From JAJNBK01 sp035642715 (GTDB taxonomy: Archaea > Thermoproteota > Nitrososphaeria > Nitrososphaerales > Nitrososphaeraceae), in contig DASQRW010000093.1 in NCBI GenBank assembly GCA_035642715.1, forward strand, positions 6,247-70,246: 64,000 nt of DNA. The letters are read 5' to 3'. A model generated the notes under the pieces. That model had not been told where the DNA came from and searched no databases. It was given only the letters and a program-made list of their open reading frames with translations. The position numbers were made by a program, and so were the translations under genes. Positions 9,140-18,123 of the stretch are shown here, one piece after another. Positions within the stretch are counted from its first letter, which is position 1. Each line of letters starts with the position of its first letter.

Positions 9140-9568
9140 ATGTTTGATCCAAACTGTATTTTCTGCAACATTGCTGATGGCAAAATTAAGGCGAGAATTA
9201 TCAGTCAAAATAATAAGGCCATAGCATTTCTAGATGCCATGCCATTATCCATAGGTCATACTCTAATTATTCCAAAAATACACTACAAAAAAGTACAGGA
9301 AATGAGTAGAGACGACTCGTCTGCAGTTTTTGACCTGCTTTGGCAAGTATCTTTCGCAGTAGAAAAGGCAGCAGAAGTCAATGCTTCAACTATAGCAGTT
9401 CATAATGGTAGAGAAGCAGGACAGGAAGTGCCTCATGTCCATATCCATATTATTCCTAGAAAAATCGACGATGGAGCAGGACCAGTTCATTCAATGTTTA
9501 AGAAAAGGCCAGCTTCTAATTCAGAAGAAATGGATTCGATACTCGGCAGAATAAAAAGAATGCTTTAG
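9140..9568 (+). CDS. HIT family nucleotide hydrolase/transferase
   Basis: The 142-residue protein is a canonical single-domain HIT (histidine triad) protein, similar in size to Hint and HinT-type hydrolases that cleave AMP-linked or phosphoramidate nucleotides. The catalytic HxHxH is visible as HVHIHIIPR at residues 99-107. The N-terminal CIFCN (Cys6, Cys9) and the GHTLIIPKIHY segment at about 39-49 are typical family features. The physiological substrate is not predictable from sequence. It is monocistronic, starting at an ATG. Confidence 0.93.
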   Translation: MFDPNCIFCNIADGKIKARIISQNNKAIAFLDAMPLSIGHTLIIPKIHYKKVQEMSRDDSSAVFDLLWQVSFAVEKAAEVNASTIAVHNGREAGQEVPHVHIHIIPRKIDDGAGPVHSMFKKRPASNSEEMDSILGRIKRML

Positions 9569-9834
9569 TTTAATTTTTTCAAAATAACATCGTAGTTGCC
9601 ATATTTCAAATGTAATTCATTCAATTACTAAAAAATTTATTCCCAAACTTAATACAAAGAACTCTAAGATACATCTATAAAATAAGAATAGGAAAAAGAG
9701 TTAGAAAGGCAGTGTATTATAGCCATTTAAAATATTCATTCACCTGGAGGACCGCCACACAATGGAGTAGTTGCTGCTGAGAATTGAATTGCATGCGATG
9801 TGGATGATCTCGTTTTGAGCACAATCATACTCTA

Positions 9835-10025
9835 CTACTCTACTACTGCGACACCTTCACCAAGAGAACCTTCTGGCTGATCAATAACCCTATTTGATAT
9901 AGCACCACCAAAGTTTTTGGGTGAGCCAGTTGATTCAACGATTTTTTGCTGAGTGAACGTGCTGATTCGTTCCGCATTGAGAACTTACTGCTGCAGATAG
10001 TTGCAATACCTACTATTGATACCAA
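9835..10025 (-). pseudogene. Decayed small secreted or anchored protein gene
   Basis: On the minus strand an N-terminal hydrophobic piece (VSIVGIATI) runs in one frame. The continuation reads AERISTFTQQKIVESTGSPK and then NFGGAISNRVIDQPEGSLGE up to VAVVE and a stop at 9835-9837, in another frame. An in-frame stop just upstream and the lack of a start codon in the second frame indicate a frameshift near 9985-9995. The second piece has convincing protein-like composition. The family is not recognised. It could alternatively be a chance pair of frames. Confidence 0.35.
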
Positions 10026-10115
10026 TTGAAAGAACTATTCAGTATATCAAAGACAGAACTGAATGTTTTGATGATTACTTTCCATTTGCTAAAAAATATT
10101 AAGAAAAAATGCAAA

Positions 10116-10307
10116 CTAAAATATGTTGTCAATTGGTTTAATCTTTTTGTTAATTATTGTTATAATGGGAAGGTAAAAGCCTCTTAAGTTAATAGAACCT
10201 TCTTTATCTATCAAACCCTTTAATGCAATATATATAACTCTCAACAATGATCCCCTGCAACGTATTTGAACGGAATCATATTGTATCCTAGGCACGGGGA
10301 CTTTCAT
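10116..10307 (-). CDS. Doubtful small hypothetical protein
   Basis: A 63-codon minus-strand frame from MKVPVPRIQYDSVQIRCRG to IKPIDNIF. It overlaps another small frame on the opposite strand and has no clear promoter. It is included only because its composition is plausible, with a mixed hydrophobic core and basic residues. Confidence 0.22.
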   Translation of the reverse strand: MKVPVPRIQYDSVQIRCRGSLLRVIYIALKGLIDKEGSINLRGFYLPIITIINKKIKPIDNIF

Positions 10308-10706
10308 ATCTCCGCCTGTCGTTACCCAACTGTTCTAATAATAAAACAATCTTCTCCTTCTGATACTGCTACTGCTTTATTACATATGATAAAAGATATT
10401 TACCAGCTCTCATATAATTTTGCTATAAAATGGAATTTTGATAATAGAGATATTTCATTTTAATTAAATAGTCTGGAATGTATGCTAATAGTTACTCCAT
10501 TGCTATTGATAGGAGAATTATACTCACTGGTGTATGTATAGAAATGAAGAAATATCTCAGCAGAGCAAGCTAAAAAAAGTGCGCTACTATAGATTGTTTG
10601 TGTTAATACTTAGGTGAGAATTGCTAAAGCGTTTTATTAGACAGCAAAATAGAAATATTTGTTACGGTGCCTAATGGTTATAAAAAGAAAAGAAAAGAAA
10701 AGAAGG
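10308..10706. other. Spacer with microsatellite
   Basis: AT-rich. Contains the AAAAG tandem run listed separately, directly beside the 3' end of the gene at 10707. A competing plus-strand frame (10266-10463) was not accepted. Confidence 0.35.
10683..10702. repeat. AAAAG microsatellite, four units
   Basis: Four tandem AAAAG units immediately downstream of the DUF3303-like gene's stop. Read in the direction of that gene this is a CTTTT run and may help termination. Confidence 0.6.
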
Positions 10707-10985
10707 TTATCGTCTTCTTGCGACTATTGTATGGGTCTGCTCTACATACCATCTGACCTTATCCTTGAAACTCGACCACCAATCCAAAAATGAATCACTG
10801 CTATCTGCTTCAAATATCAAGAATCCATTGTATTCTGTCCCCCAAGCATGATCGTATTCTCCTACAAGCTCAATACCTGAAGGCAAACTATTTTTTAGTT
10901 CCCGCCATTCATTATTAGCTTTCTGTGCCTCGTCTTTACTCATTGCTTTGAATCGGTAAAATACTAAAAATGTAGCTGCAACCAT
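10707..10985 (-). CDS. DUF3303-like small protein
   Basis: The 92-residue protein begins MVAATFLVFYRFKAMSKDEA, a beta strand then a helix, and contains SGIELVGEYDHAWGTEYNGF near residues 36-55 followed by FEADSSDSFLDWW. The pattern (strand, long helix, VGEY.HAWGT.YNGF, F.A.S) resembles the DUF3303 or YCII-like ferredoxin-fold dimer group. Its biochemical role is unknown. It has no transmembrane segment and no Cys. It is a single gene; the microsatellite follows its stop. Confidence 0.7.
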   Translation of the reverse strand: MVAATFLVFYRFKAMSKDEAQKANNEWRELKNSLPSGIELVGEYDHAWGTEYNGFLIFEADSSDSFLDWWSSFKDKVRWYVEQTHTIVARRR

Positions 10986-11662
10986 ATAGTTTGTTTGAAT
11001 TTATAATATTAATAAGTTCTTCTATAATTTATTTTAGTATTTTTTACAAAATCTTTTAATCTATTAATTTTTTTGCTCAATGGAATACTATATCAATTTT
11101 GGAATTAATCCATGTGCTTTGCATAATCTGTTTACATTAATTTGTATACCTTCATCATATTGATAAATATGTACATAATAATATTATTTACTCGATAACA
11201 GCAGCAACTCAAAAAAAGCAATAATAACAGCAATATTTAGAAGAGACTAATTAACAAAAATAACTGGAATTCTAGAACAGTAATACTATTTACCATTTTA
11301 AATATATGCGCATTATTATCAAATAAATGATCAAAGTATCAACAATACTTCAAATGAAAGATGACAAAAGAACAAGTTAGAATCTCAATTGTCTTTAAAT
11401 GAAATGACTAAATCCATCATCTACTTTATTGTATTGAGTAATTCATTCATATGAGAATATATTTCAAACTGTCTTCGATATAGTATATTCAAATTCGCTT
11501 ACATACAAACAACAATATATATTCACTGTAATTGTCGTATAATAATCATTGTAAATTATTTGCCAGGATATGTGTGTATTTCTTGCAATTTATCAGTTTT
11601 TAAATTCGACAATTTTTTTCTAATAAGATTTAATTTTTAGTCTATTAGTTGTGTAATTAAGA
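10986..11662. other. Spacer with purB promoter
   Basis: The TATA-like GATTTAATTT at about 11627-11636 lies about 27 nt before the purB ATG. No other gene or structured element seen. Confidence 0.45.
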
Positions 11663-13039
11663 ATGCCCATTCTACCAATTGACTCAGGACGCTATGGAAG
11701 TAAAGAAATCAAGAAAATATTTGAGGAAGAACAACACCTACAATACCAACTAGATTTTGAAGCTGCAGTATCAGCAGCCCAGGCTCATATTAAAATGATT
11801 CCAGAATATGCTTCTGACGATATCACAAAAAAGGCAAAATCTGGCAAAATTACTATTGAGAAAGTTAAGGAATTAGAAGCAGTTACAGAACATGATACTG
11901 CTGCAGTAGTAGAAGCTTTAAGTGAACAATGTTCAGAAAAATCAAAACCTTGGATCCATTATGGATTAACAAGTAACGATATTTTAGATACGACTATCTC
12001 AATGCAAATGAAAGACGCATTTTCTATTCTTGAATCTAAAATTCTAGATATAGCAACTGCTCTGATTGACAAGGCATTAGAATTCCGTACTCTTCCTGCA
12101 GTTGGCAGAACACATGGACAGCATGCAAGTATAATTGCATTTGGTCTAAAATTTGCAGTATGGGCTGCTGAAATGGCAAACCATATAGAAAGAATTGAAG
12201 AAGGTAAAAAACGATTCCTACTTTGCAAAACCCTTGGCGTTGTTGGAACAGGCTCTTTAATGGGAAATAGGGCATTAGATGTACAGACAAGAGTAGCTAT
12301 GGATTTGGGACTTTATGCTGTTGAAGCTGCTACACAAGTTATTCCTCGAGAACGACATGCAGAGATGCAATTTTTGATTACTCTTGTTGCTTGCACGCTT
12401 GACAAGATTGCAATTGAGGTTAGAAATTTACAGCGAACAGAGATAGGTGAAGTTGCAGAACCTTTCAGAAGAGGGCAGATTGGAAGTAGCGCAGTTCCAA
12501 TCAAACGTAATCCAATTAAGAGTGAAAGAGTTTCTTCCCTTGCAAAGATTCTTCGATCATTAGTTAATGTTGCAATGGAGAACATTGGCTTATGGCATGA
12601 GAGAGATCTGTCAAATTCAGCAAATGAACGATTTACGCTTCCAATGGCTGTAATTCTCTTAGATGAAATGTTAAATTCTATGAAGAGTATTATCATAGAT
12701 CTTAACGTAAATACAAAGAGAATTACCTCTAACCTCAATATTACAAAGGGTCAAATCTATGCAGAATTTGTTCTTGAGGCATTGATAAAGAAAGGAGTTC
12801 CCAGATTTGAAGCATATCGTAATATCCAAAGGGTAGCATTTGCAGCATTGGAGAGGGAGGAAGATTTCTTTGATGCTCTGAGAAAAGATTCGAATCTCTC
12901 AAAGAATCTTACTCCCCTAGAATTAAAAGGCATATTTAATGCAAAAAATCATCTGTCAGCATCATCAAAAATTATAGAGAATGTCGTGAGAAAGGTAAAG
13001 GCCACAAATAAGAAATATCATAACAATCAATTACACTAG
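11663..13039 (+). CDS. purB: Adenylosuccinate lyase
   Basis: This enzyme catalyses two fumarate-releasing steps of purine synthesis: SAICAR to AICAR, and adenylosuccinate to AMP. The 458-residue length is normal. Family landmarks are visible: EHDTAAVVEAL near 73-83, HYGLTSNDILDTT near 97-109, the GRTHGQHAS histidine segment near 148-156, and the mobile signature loop SSAVPIKRNP near 276-285. This is a short archaeal/Bacillus-type enzyme. The ATG at 11663 follows a TATA-like box at the leaderless distance. No purine neighbours are present; it converges with the asparagine-synthase-like gene. Confidence 0.96.
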   Translation: MPILPIDSGRYGSKEIKKIFEEEQHLQYQLDFEAAVSAAQAHIKMIPEYASDDITKKAKSGKITIEKVKELEAVTEHDTAAVVEALSEQCSEKSKPWIHYGLTSNDILDTTISMQMKDAFSILESKILDIATALIDKALEFRTLPAVGRTHGQHASIIAFGLKFAVWAAEMANHIERIEEGKKRFLLCKTLGVVGTGSLMGNRALDVQTRVAMDLGLYAVEAATQVIPRERHAEMQFLITLVACTLDKIAIEVRNLQRTEIGEVAEPFRRGQIGSSAVPIKRNPIKSERVSSLAKILRSLVNVAMENIGLWHERDLSNSANERFTLPMAVILLDEMLNSMKSIIIDLNVNTKRITSNLNITKGQIYAEFVLEALIKKGVPRFEAYRNIQRVAFAALEREEDFFDALRKDSNLSKNLTPLELKGIFNAKNHLSASSKIIENVVRKVKATNKKYHNNQLH

Positions 13040-13131
13040 ATAAATTTGATGTTTTATTTTAATTTGTAGTTGAAGGCTAGATATTTGATATTTTTTCTTG
13101 CTCTTTTTTGTATATTCTTACTATTCTGATA

Positions 13132-13890
13132 TTATTTATTAGTCATTTTGAAATTTCTGTGAATTAATGAGCTATATTGAAGAGCCTTTTTTGGTTTCAT
13201 TGCAGATTCTCTTGGAATACCTATTGAAAGAGCTAATTTTCTCAGAATATGTTTTCGTATGAAATCCTTAGAACCAGTGATCTTCTGTTCAATGGGTATA
13301 TCTTTAGCAAAATCAATGAATTTTTGTGAGAAAAATGGTTGTTTTGTAAGTACCCCAAATTCTGTTGTTATCTTGTCTATCTCTTTTAGGAGCACACGTT
13401 CATTAGCGATTCTTTCATCCATTAAGTCTATTATCCTTGTTATACCCTCGTCATAGACTAGTCTGAATTTATTATAACCACAGAATAATTCATCGCAGCC
13501 ATTTGCAGTTAAAATTGATCGAAGATTATTCTGATTGGCCATTCTCGCAATATAGAAATATGCTATACAATTTTCAATATGGGAAACATTCCTGCACGCT
13601 ATTTTTTGTTGGACATATAGTAAATCTTTCTGGAACTGTTCTGGCTGTAATACTGATATCTTATGAGGCAAATCTAATTTTAGAGCAATCTGTTTAGAAA
13701 ATTCTATATCTTGAGAGAATTGAAACCCTATAGTCAGTAATGTAACCTTCATTCCAATGTCTTTGCATACTTTTGCAAGTAAAGAACTATCAATTCCTCC
13801 GGAAAAAGCAACTGCTAAAGAAGAAGAAGAGTTTTTGTTTATCGTATCTAATACTGCTTCAAAGAGTGCTTTTTTTAGATCATTAAGCAA
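13132..13890 (-). CDS. Asparagine-synthase-like ATP pyrophosphatase without glutaminase domain
   Basis: The 252-residue protein carries the PP-loop AFSGGIDSSLLAK (residues 28-40) and the NGCDELFCGYN signature (130-140). Both are typical of the AsnB synthetase domain, which activates a carboxylate by AMP transfer. The full N-terminal amidotransferase domain of AsnB, roughly 200 residues, is absent and there is no N-terminal Cys. The enzyme must therefore use free ammonia or a partner, plausible in an ammonia oxidiser, or act on another substrate. It starts at an ATG at 13890. No neighbouring glutaminase is visible. True asparagine synthetase activity is uncertain; a related amidation is the alternative. 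Confidence 0.8.
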   Translation of the reverse strand: MLNDLKKALFEAVLDTINKNSSSSLAVAFSGGIDSSLLAKVCKDIGMKVTLLTIGFQFSQDIEFSKQIALKLDLPHKISVLQPEQFQKDLLYVQQKIACRNVSHIENCIAYFYIARMANQNNLRSILTANGCDELFCGYNKFRLVYDEGITRIIDLMDERIANERVLLKEIDKITTEFGVLTKQPFFSQKFIDFAKDIPIEQKITGSKDFIRKHILRKLALSIGIPRESAMKPKKALQYSSLIHRNFKMTNK

Positions 13891-13958
13891 TTATAATTTG
13901 ATATATCGTATCATTTATTGTGCGAACTAGATACTTATCCGCAATTTAGTTTTTTGAA

Positions 13959-14258
13959 TTAATAAACCAACCCAGCAGCTTTGGTAACCTCAGAAACATT
14001 CTGATATTGTTTATCTTCCATATTCTGAAGTTTTGACAATATATCTTTACTTTCATGATTATTCGCAGAAGCAGATTGTCGTTGTTGTACATATTGAATT
14101 ATCTTATTCTTGTCTGCTGGAAATTCCATATCTTTAAGGATTTGACCAATAGATCCAGCTTTTGTATAATCTTCTACATTTACTTCCTTTCTCTGACCTT
14201 GTACTCCTCCTTGTTCACTTACCATTTTCTGTATTTCTTGTTCTTTATCTTCTGACAT
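13959..14258 (-). CDS. DUF2795-like small protein
   Basis: The 99-residue protein has a charged disordered N-terminus (MSEDKEQEIQKMVSEQ). A DUF2795-type module follows at about residues 33-99: IGQILKDMEFPADKNKIIQY, then DILSKLQNMEDKQYQNVSEV and a C-terminal KAAGLVY. Known DUF2795 proteins have this two-helix LxxxxFPAxKxEL pattern with unknown function; co-occurrence with stress proteins is often seen. A related protein lies at 51976-52311. It is in the same orientation as the asparagine-synthase-like gene, but the 68-nt gap leaves an operon uncertain. Confidence 0.75.
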   Translation of the reverse strand: MSEDKEQEIQKMVSEQGGVQGQRKEVNVEDYTKAGSIGQILKDMEFPADKNKIIQYVQQRQSASANNHESKDILSKLQNMEDKQYQNVSEVTKAAGLVY

Positions 14259-14899
14259 TAGATAATACTATCTTCAAATACCTTTTTAATGTTATAAATA
14301 ATTTTTATGATTTAACTCAAAGCAGGTAGAAATAAAGCAAAGAATTAAGCCTGCGGTAATATACTATAACAGTCAAGACTCTATCGACGGCAAATAGTAA
14401 AGGTTCAAGAACTTCTTCCTATAAATATCAGAATAAAATACTCTACCGAATAGGGAATATGACAACCAAATTCTTAGGAAAGTATACTCGAAAAACTATA
14501 ATTTTTCTTATTAAGGTGGTAGTTCATAGTAGACGGAAACATATGTTGCTTGTAGAGAAACTAAAAAGGAATAGTACCATAAAATATCTAGAATTTCTGA
14601 AGTTTTCTTGTATTCTTTGTATGATAATATAAGGAGGAGTATATAATGGCTTGCGGATCAGCAGTAGATGAATTTGGTGTAAAACATTAAATGTATATGA
14701 TATGCACCTGATCTCTTTTTCTGCTTGCTTGAGAATCCAAGAATAGAGCCAATTGAAAATAATATGAAAAGTTAAACATCAAGTGCAACCAGATTAAAAA
14801 TAAGGATCCACTGCTGCAGACTAATGACGGTTGGTTATTCGTATGGATATAAAGAAAATAATGATAAGAGTAAATATTAAGATACTGATGTTTCTTTAG
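14259..14899. other. Spacer with a tiny SD-led frame
   Basis: At 14646-14690 a 14-codon frame (MACGSAVDEFGVKH) is preceded by a strong AAGGAGGAG ribosome-binding sequence and a TATATAA stretch. It could be a real microprotein or a truncated gene. Nothing else is recognisable. Confidence 0.3.
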
Positions 14900-15034
14900 T
14901 TATTTGTTTGCTCCTGCTGCACCTTGTTCATATTCGCTACCAGTCTCATCTGCGCCTGCAGTACCTTTAGTCATGCCACTTCTTCTTGCCTTTTCTCTTG
15001 CTTCCTCAGGACTTGTTCCAGTCTGTCCTGGTTC
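14900..15034 (-). repeat. Long inverted repeat, arm 2 (partner 466-600)
   Basis: The 3' end of this gene is the near-identical inverted counterpart of 466-600. Together the two arms could support inversion of the 14-kb segment between them. Confidence 0.75.
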
Positions 15035-15304
15035 TGTAATCTTTTCTGTCATTTCTCTTTTTACTCCTGTAGGTTCATGTTCTTTTTCTTTTGCTGGAGT
15101 CATTGCTTCTTTTTCTCTATACTGTGTCAGTGGGTCCTCTTTTCGACCGACTTCTGTTCCAGGAGCACCTTCTTCATATTCTCTTTCCTGTTCATTAGAG
15201 TATGTGCTTTCATTACTAGAACCTGCTACTTTATCTTTAGCGTCAGTTACTTTATCTTTAGCGCCAGTTACCTTTTCTTTAACTTTATCTTTAATACCAC
15301 TCAT
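14900..15304 (-). CDS. Disordered LEA/CsbD-like stress protein, copy 2
   Basis: The start is taken at the ATG at 15302-15304 (MSGIKDKVKEKVTGAKDK) because 12 extra residues upstream look like a read-through of untranslated sequence. The first 30 residues contain imperfect K-D-K-V repeats (GAKDKVTDAKDKVAGSS) typical of LEA group 3 or CsbD-like amphipathic helices. The rest matches the 295-600 protein, with the C-terminal block nearly identical. No Cys or membrane segment is present and the composition is extremely hydrophilic. A desiccation, osmotic or general stress role is inferred from composition only. Confidence 0.8.
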   Translation of the reverse strand: MSGIKDKVKEKVTGAKDKVTDAKDKVAGSSNESTYSNEQEREYEEGAPGTEVGRKEDPLTQYREKEAMTPAKEKEHEPTGVKREMTEKITEPGQTGTSPEEAREKARRSGMTKGTAGADETGSEYEQGAAGANK

Positions 15305-15912
15305 TGTTATTGCATGCATTCTATAACATATTAATAGCACATAGAATGTCTATGGAATCACTCTTTAGAAGAATTATTTATTGTTTAATATTATAAGAAT
15401 TATGTTTTTATAACATTCTTTATAGTAAATATTCTATTATATATATAAATACGTCTTAAATAAGAAAGTTATATATATTTTTCATATTAATATATTGTCG
15501 TATTTTAAAATAATATCAGCATGTATTAACCTCACCAATAAACATTCTGGTTGGAGCATCAATGAATGAATTAGTATTTTCATACAGCTGAAAATAGGTT
15601 ACATACTTTATACCCTCTTCTCTACGTTTATACCAGTCTGCATATAGAACGGTTTATTATCTATTGTCTATTCCTCGATTCTCATTAGAATACGTGATAG
15701 GAATCTGCTTTTGCGAAATTAAGTTCCTGTAAATATAAACCTTATCTAATATTACCAAAAGAAGGTCAATCAATAAGATATTCTTTAATTCGTAAGAAAA
15801 ATAGGGTTTTATAACACCTTTAGCAGTTCTGATATATTTTAAATATTATATTATTTCTTATTGATAATTTGACATTACAAGCCAACCTTAGGCCGTATAA
15901 ATTAAATAAATT
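15305..15912. other. AT-rich spacer
   Basis: Upstream region of the copy-2 stress gene and 3' flank of the DUF2024 gene. Several TATATATA runs occur around 15437-15475. No gene seen. Confidence 0.4.
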
Positions 15913-16176
15913 TCATGTAGGACATCCCTCCATTTTCTGTATATAATATCCTTTTGATAAGATATCTTTTTCAACCATAGAAGGTGCCTCTTGAATATGA
16001 CAGAATTGGCATTCTTCTTGTGTCATTTTTTGACCTGCTTGACCCGCATTTTCGAGATATTGTTTGCCGTATTCGATTGCCTTTTCATGAGGAGTAGTTG
16101 CTTCTACTACCACATCAAAATGCATAGTCTTTCCATCTTTCTTTTTTACATAGGTATCATAAACTGCACATTCCAT
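15913..16176 (-). CDS. DUF2024 family protein
   Basis: The 87-residue protein opens MECAVYDTYVKKKDGKTMHF, the characteristic DUF2024 start (AVYDTYVxxKDGxxMHFD). It also contains EECQFCHIQEAP near residues 55-66 and a C-terminal GYYIQKMEGCP. The family is a small alpha/beta fold of unknown function. The CxxC-H segment might bind a metal. It is divergent from the aconitase X operon; its ATG lies about 250 nt from that gene's start. Confidence 0.85.
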   Translation of the reverse strand: MECAVYDTYVKKKDGKTMHFDVVVEATTPHEKAIEYGKQYLENAGQAGQKMTQEECQFCHIQEAPSMVEKDILSKGYYIQKMEGCPT

Positions 16177-16423
16177 ATAATAATTTTTAAAGTAACGTTA
16201 TTTATTCTATATCCTTTTCCTTAATTAGGAGACTAAAACATCAGAAATTTTTTGATATACATTAATGAACCGTCACTCTTGCTATTTTTATCATTTATTG
16301 TCTCTATTGGTAATGAAATATAATGACACCATTTCGTCATAGAGATTTAAATTTAAGTTTATAAAATAAAATCCTCATTGTAGAGAAGAGTTCTTATATT
16401 CTTTGGTATGTATTTTTTTATTT

Positions 16424-17578
16424 ATGCAACTTACAGCCGACGAGGAAAAAGCTCTCGATGGCGATCAAGGTGAAACAGTCGCCTCTGCATACAGAATTTT
16501 ATTGGCTATCGGCGAAGCTACCGATGCAGAGAAACTTGTTCCTATAAAATGGGTACACATATCTGGAGTAAATTACAATACTATTGGTGATTCTGGTGTT
16601 CAATTTCTTGAAAAATTTAGTAGTAATGCAAAAGTTGCAGTAAAAACCACTATAAACCCTATGGGTTTTGACAGAAATAAAACCAATAGGCTATCGGAGA
16701 ATTTCATTAAAAAACAGAAGAGTATAGTAAAATCATACGAGGCCATGGGGACAATACCCTCATTTACTTGTATTCCATATGAAATATTTGATATTCCAAA
16801 GAAAGGAAGTATGGTAAGTTTTGCTGAAAGTAATGCTGCAGTTTTTTCAAACTCAATGTTAGGGTTGCTAACTAGTAAAGAAAGCTCATTAAGTGCATTA
16901 GCTAGTTCAGTGACTGGAAAAGCACCACTTTCTGATCTGCGAATTGAAGAATTTAGACATCCTAAAGTTGTTATTAAACCAGATTTTAGGCTAGAAACAG
17001 AATTAGATTATGGATTAGTCGGTTATTTTACAGGAAAAATAGTAAAAGATAGTTGTGTTGCATTCGACAGTATTTCAGAAAAACCAAGAAAAATAAAAAT
17101 GAAATCTCTTTCAGCAGCTATCGGTACATCGGGTTCATGCGGAATGTTCACTCTGGGAGAAAAAGCTAAGGAGGTGATTTCATATGGAAAAAAAGAATGC
17201 AATATAATTAAAGATGAGCTAAATACCTCAGAAGAAGGTGATTTAATTGCTCTCGGAAGTCCTCAACTAGGAATGAATGAGCTAAATCTACTTGGTAATC
17301 TACTAGAAGGAAAGAAGTTTACGAAGCGCTGTCTTATTTACTGTGCGAGAGCAATTCATAAGCAGGCAACAAAGATTGGTTTAACAGGCAGGATAGAAAG
17401 AGCAGGCGGTGAATTTATATGCGATGCATGTACATGCCTTACTCCTCTCATCACTAGAGACGAGGTTGATTCTGTGACAACAAACAGCATCAAAGGAGCA
17501 TATTATCTAAACAATTCCAATAGAATAGGAGTAGCGCTCAAAGATCTGATGACAATTGTAAAGGAGTATACAAATTAG
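16424..17578 (+). CDS. Aconitase X catalytic (large) subunit, phosphomevalonate dehydratase
   Basis: This large subunit dehydrates (R)-5-phosphomevalonate to trans-anhydromevalonate 5-phosphate in the archaeal modified mevalonate route to isoprenoid lipids. The sequence has typical AcnX features: MQLTADEEKALDGDQGE at the start, SGVNYNTIGDSGVQF near residues 47-61, IGTSGSCGMFTLG near 234-246, and the Cys-rich FICDACTCLTPL near 332-343. The cysteines supply the Fe-S cluster. The ATG at 16424 was chosen over an upstream TTG at 16403, because the extra seven residues are non-family and hydrophobic. The small subunit begins 2 nt after the stop. Confidence 0.9.
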   Translation: MQLTADEEKALDGDQGETVASAYRILLAIGEATDAEKLVPIKWVHISGVNYNTIGDSGVQFLEKFSSNAKVAVKTTINPMGFDRNKTNRLSENFIKKQKSIVKSYEAMGTIPSFTCIPYEIFDIPKKGSMVSFAESNAAVFSNSMLGLLTSKESSLSALASSVTGKAPLSDLRIEEFRHPKVVIKPDFRLETELDYGLVGYFTGKIVKDSCVAFDSISEKPRKIKMKSLSAAIGTSGSCGMFTLGEKAKEVISYGKKECNIIKDELNTSEEGDLIALGSPQLGMNELNLLGNLLEGKKFTKRCLIYCARAIHKQATKIGLTGRIERAGGEFICDACTCLTPLITRDEVDSVTTNSIKGAYYLNNSNRIGVALKDLMTIVKEYTN

Positions 17579-17580
17579 AA

Positions 17581-17994
17581 GTGAGTTTTCAAATTAATTG
17601 CCGTAGAATTGTTGGTGGAAGTAGCAGTGGGAAAGCACTTGTTACTAAACAACCAATCAATTTTCTTGCAATGATAGACACAATAAAATACACCATTAAA
17701 GATCGAAATCATGAGTTGTATGGCAAATCCATGAAAGATGCCATTTTGGTCTTTCCGCATGCCATAGGTAGTAGTGTTGGTGCCTATGCAATATATTCAT
17801 TAAAAATAAATGGAGCTGCTCCCAGGGCAGTAGTATGCAGCAACAAATCAGATATAATAACTGCATCTGGGTGTGCAATTTCAAATATACCCTTAGTAGA
17901 TATGCCTGAAAAAGTATTGTCTTCTGCTATAATAACAGGATTAGCAATCACTGTTGATGCAGATAACAAAAAAATTATAATACAAACAGTTTAA
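17581..17994 (+). CDS. Aconitase X swivel (small) subunit
   Basis: This partner of the preceding gene forms the swivelling domain of the heterodimeric phosphomevalonate dehydratase. Its 137 residues carry the family's GGSSSGKALV segment near 12-21, which contributes the active-site serine loop. They also carry FPHAIGSSVGAYAIYSL near 59-75 and NGAAPRAVV. It starts with GTG at 17581, two bases after the stop of the large subunit, so translational coupling is expected. A stem-rich candidate RNA begins 13 nt after its stop. Confidence 0.9.
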   Translation: MSFQINCRRIVGGSSSGKALVTKQPINFLAMIDTIKYTIKDRNHELYGKSMKDAILVFPHAIGSSVGAYAIYSLKINGAAPRAVVCSNKSDIITASGCAISNIPLVDMPEKVLSSAIITGLAITVDADNKKIIIQTV

Positions 17995-18007
17995 ATTTTT
18001 GAAAAAC

Positions 18008-18123
18008 AAAATTGTCATATCGGTGCATGGCAGTTGATGGGCGAACCGACCGATTCAAAGCGGAATGACGATAAAAGTCCATGCACCGTAACAAACTTTT
18101 TGAAGATATGTAATGACAATTTT
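18008..18123 (+). ncRNA. Candidate structured RNA, nested stems
   Basis: Two nested perfect inverted repeats are visible: AAAATTGTCAT at 18008-18018 with ATGACAATTTT at 18113-18123, and CGGTGCATGG at 18021-18030 with CCATGCACCG at 18079-18088. The 48-nt loop of the inner stem holds TTGATGG, CCGA and TGACGA elements. Those could form kink-turns, plus a CCG/CGG mini-hairpin. The sequence ACA follows the inner stem by two bases, reminiscent of an archaeal H/ACA guide. It is more GC-rich than its surroundings. It might also be the 3' end or terminator of the aconitase X mRNA. Strand is chosen by analogy with the operon. Confidence 0.45.

Noticed and set aside
10266..10463. Plus-strand 65-codon frame
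   Set aside because: Overlaps another weak frame on the other strand and shows no family features.
14904..15334. Long plus-strand Cys/Phe/Ser-rich frames
   Set aside because: Antisense shadows of the copy-2 stress protein.
18008..18123. Standard C/D box guide RNA
   Set aside because: C-like and D'-like boxes are imperfect and a terminal D box is missing, so only a general structured-RNA call is made.
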